Source: Planctomycetaceae bacterium (GTDB taxonomy: Bacteria > Planctomycetota > Planctomycetia > Pirellulales > Pirellulaceae). From it: a DNA stretch of 16,064 nt. Positions 14,099 to 16,064 of this stretch are shown here, piece after piece. The translations under genes were made by a program, and so were the position numbers. Every line of letters begins with the position of its first letter. Position 1 is the stretch's first letter. Location of the stretch: the NCBI GenBank assembly GCA_002702965.1, contig PADE01000128.1, positions 9,009 to 25,072 of the forward strand, written 5' to 3'. The notes beneath the pieces are model-generated. The model was not told where the DNA came from. It searched no databases and worked only from the letters and a program-made list of their open reading frames with translations.

Positions 14099-15214
14099 AT
14101 GCGCATCAAGTTGTCATCAGCCATTTCGACCCTAGTCGTGCTGGTCATCTCCCTTGCGTCGATTGCCGGATGTGGCGGTGGAGGCTCGTCGAGTGGAACA
14201 GGTGGATCGACGGGAAGACGAGCGTTCTTGAGTATGGGTACTGCACCCGTGGGTGGTGCCTTCAACGTCGTGGGTGGCGCCATCGCCGAGGTACTGAACG
14301 AGCAAAAAGGGGACAATAACTGGAAAGTACAGGCCAAGGGGACCAAAGGTTCCCAGGCGAACATTCGCGGACTCGCCGATGGCAAGCTGCAACTGGCCCT
14401 TTCAAATTCAGCCATCAGCTATTTTGCCGCGCGCGGCGAATCTTCATGGGACAAGAAATACGACATTCGGGCGATCGTGACCCTGGCACCCAACGTGGCG
14501 ATGTTTATTACCAAACAGGGTTCAGGCATTCAGTCGCTGGCCCAGCTCAAAGGCAAGCGGGTCGTCGTGGGTCCCTCCGGCGCCGGATTTGAGATGTTTG
14601 TGGCCCCGCTGCTAGAAGCCCACGGCGTCACGTACGATGACTTTTCGCCCATGAACAATACCCAAAGTGGCGCCGTGGACCTGCTCGCCGATGGCAATGC
14701 GGATGCGGCGTTCCTGGGAGGTGCGGTGCCGACCGGATCGATCATCCAAGCCTGCAGTTCGCACGACATTTTCTTTATTCCTTTCGTACCCAAAGTGCGG
14801 CAAACCCTGGTCGAACAATATGACTTCTTTCAGCCTTTCACGGTCACCAAGGACAAATACTCAGATCTCAAAGAGGATTTCTCAGGTCTGAATGTGGGCT
14901 CCATGCATTTGATTACTTCAGCCAGTGAAGACGAAGAACGGGTGTACCAGCTCACCAAGACGATTTGGGAACACCGAGCGGCAATCGCTGCGAAACACCC
15001 GGCTGGTCGAGCCATCAATGAAAAGAACGCCGCCCGTTTCACCGGGACGGAGTTTCATGCCGGTGCGATCCGCTTCTACAAAGAGATCAAGATCTGGCCC
15101 GAGGAGTCCGTCGCCGATGCGGCCAGCAAATCCACGGAAGGCCCGGCTGAGGCCGCCAGCGAAACGCCGGCCGCACCGGAGGCGAGCGAGAAAGACGCGA
15201 GCAAGAAAGAATAG
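14099..15214 (+). CDS. TAXI family TRAP transporter substrate-binding lipoprotein
   Basis: A 371-residue binding protein. The signal peptide ends in a lipobox IAGC with C25, so it is a lipid-anchored periplasmic protein, followed by a Gly/Ser linker. TAXI family blocks are visible: FLSMGTAPVGGAFNVVGGAIAE (about 44-65), KGSQANIRGLADGKLQLAL, VAMFITKQGSGIQSLAQLKGKRVVVGPSGAGFE, and FLGGAVPTGSI. TAXI proteins deliver glutamate-like, other carboxylate or related solutes to a fused permease; the ligand here is not readable. After IKIWPEES the last 40 residues are Ala/Glu/Lys-rich and probably disordered. The ATG at 14099 has AAGGGA eight bases upstream and is preferred over a TTG at 14081. The fused permease gene starts 32 bases after the stop, so the two form an operon. 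Confidence 0.93.
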   Translation: MRIKLSSAISTLVVLVISLASIAGCGGGGSSSGTGGSTGRRAFLSMGTAPVGGAFNVVGGAIAEVLNEQKGDNNWKVQAKGTKGSQANIRGLADGKLQLALSNSAISYFAARGESSWDKKYDIRAIVTLAPNVAMFITKQGSGIQSLAQLKGKRVVVGPSGAGFEMFVAPLLEAHGVTYDDFSPMNNTQSGAVDLLADGNADAAFLGGAVPTGSIIQACSSHDIFFIPFVPKVRQTLVEQYDFFQPFTVTKDKYSDLKEDFSGLNVGSMHLITSASEDEERVYQLTKTIWEHRAAIAAKHPAGRAINEKNAARFTGTEFHAGAIRFYKEIKIWPEESVADAASKSTEGPAEAASETPAAPEASEKDASKKE

Positions 15215-15246
15215 CGCGAGCCGGAACTCCGAACCGAGCTGCTTCG

Positions 15247-16064
15247 ATGAGTGACACCGATCCCACCCCGATGCGCGCGATAGATTCTCCTCTCAAGGAG
15301 AGCCGCGGGGGAGGGTTCGAACGGACCCGGCAACAGATCGTCACACTTTGCGGTATTGCGCTTTGCCTGTTCACCGTTGTGGAAATGAATTTCCCCCGGC
15401 TGCAGCCCCAGTCTGCGCTGGCGCTGTTCGTGATGCTCGGATTGGTGGTCTGTTTCCTCGAGTTTCCAGCCAACAAAAAACTCAAGGATCACGTGGCCCT
15501 ACGTGCCGTAGACATCGCGATGGCTACCATAGTGATCGTGAGCTGCGGATACGTGATCATTCAAACCGAGCCGTGGTTTGAACCGTTGTGGCAAAATGGA
15601 CTGTCATTGGGCAATCGGGCAGGCGCCGAAACGCAATCTGACTTTGTGATCGGTCTGATCGGTCTGGTGGTCGTGTTCGAAGCCACCCGTCGCTCGATCG
15701 GCTGGATCGTTCCCCTGTTGGCCCTGTTCTTTGTCGGGCACACCTACTACTGCTATGCCAGTATTGCGTACGACTGGGCGGAGATGCCCGACTGGCTTCT
15801 GCCACATGCGGGACAGGAAGTTCGCGGTATTGTCAGTACCACGTTCCTGCAAACGCTGGGCGTATTCGGGCCCGCCGCAGGCGTGATGTTCAAGTACGTT
15901 TTCCTGTTTGTCGTGTTCGGCTCCTTCCTGGAGATGTCTGGCGCGACTCAGTTCATTATCGACTTTTCGGAACGCATGTTCGGCCGCAGTCCCGGTGGGC
16001 CGGCCAAGGTCTCGGTGCTCGGTAGTGGTCTGATGGGATCACTGTCAGGAAGCGCCGTTGCCAA
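15247..16064 (+). CDS. TRAP transporter fused permease subunit, 3' end cut by window edge
   Basis: The frame stays open from the ATG at 15247 to the window edge: 272 codons, with the C-terminal part outside. It is the membrane partner of the preceding TAXI protein and, in this family, joins the DctQ-like small and DctM-like large subunits in one chain of roughly 650-850 residues. About six hydrophobic segments are seen (near 31-47, 54-72, 87-106, 131-146, 151-170, 205-229). The conserved DctM-type stretch GRSPGGPAKVSVLGSGLMG, then SLSGSAVA, lies at the right edge. TRAP systems import solute using a sodium or proton gradient rather than ATP. The start is the first ATG after the stop of the binding-protein gene; only a weak GAGCTG precedes it. 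Confidence 0.92.
   Translation, partial: MSDTDPTPMRAIDSPLKESRGGGFERTRQQIVTLCGIALCLFTVVEMNFPRLQPQSALALFVMLGLVVCFLEFPANKKLKDHVALRAVDIAMATIVIVSCGYVIIQTEPWFEPLWQNGLSLGNRAGAETQSDFVIGLIGLVVVFEATRRSIGWIVPLLALFFVGHTYYCYASIAYDWAEMPDWLLPHAGQEVRGIVSTTFLQTLGVFGPAAGVMFKYVFLFVVFGSFLEMSGATQFIIDFSERMFGRSPGGPAKVSVLGSGLMGSLSGSAVA

Overview
The window comes from a GC-rich bacterial chromosome, very probably a member of the Planctomycetota. The evidence is three DUF1501 (Pfam PF07394) Tat-exported proteins, a large secreted multidomain hydrolase-like protein, a remnant of a planctomycete-type leucine-rich-repeat protein, many genes without clear Shine-Dalgarno sites, and a TAXI-type TRAP transporter. No order or genus can be fixed from the sequence alone.

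Layout. (1) 1-5948: a DUF1501 gene cut by the left edge (+) faces a second DUF1501 gene (-) tail to tail. The second is divergent from a 1051-residue secreted protein joining a serine beta-lactamase/esterase domain, HEAT repeats and a five-bladed-propeller glycosidase-like module. (2) 5959-8690: a secreted P1-family (DmpA-type) self-cleaving peptidase (-), preceded by a 380-base gap with a strong hairpin, then a membrane-anchored SGNH/GDSL hydrolase (-). (3) 8691-10674: a gene-poor stretch with a C-terminal beta-sandwich remnant, a 64-residue CPXCG zinc protein (-), a divergent 75-residue zinc-ribbon membrane protein (+) behind a long 5' hairpin, and a 40-codon LRR tail remnant. (4) 10675-10760: tRNA-Leu(UAA) on the minus strand with a likely terminator. 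(5) 10902-13290: a third DUF1501 gene and a soluble histidine kinase (both -). (6) 13586-16064: a small uncharacterised protein, then a TAXI substrate-binding lipoprotein and the start of its fused TRAP permease, a clear operon leaving the right edge.

How they fit. Most products act outside the cytoplasm: Tat or Sec exported hydrolases, a surface propeller protein and an uptake system for a small organic acid or similar solute. This fits a heterotroph that processes polymers or peptides at the cell envelope. The histidine kinase has no sensor domain and no regulator beside it, so its partner is elsewhere. I found no CRISPR array, prophage, complete insertion sequence or recognisable defence system. 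The most unusual items are the three-part fusion protein, the divergent pair of tiny zinc proteins among gene remnants, and the 5' hairpin before one of them.
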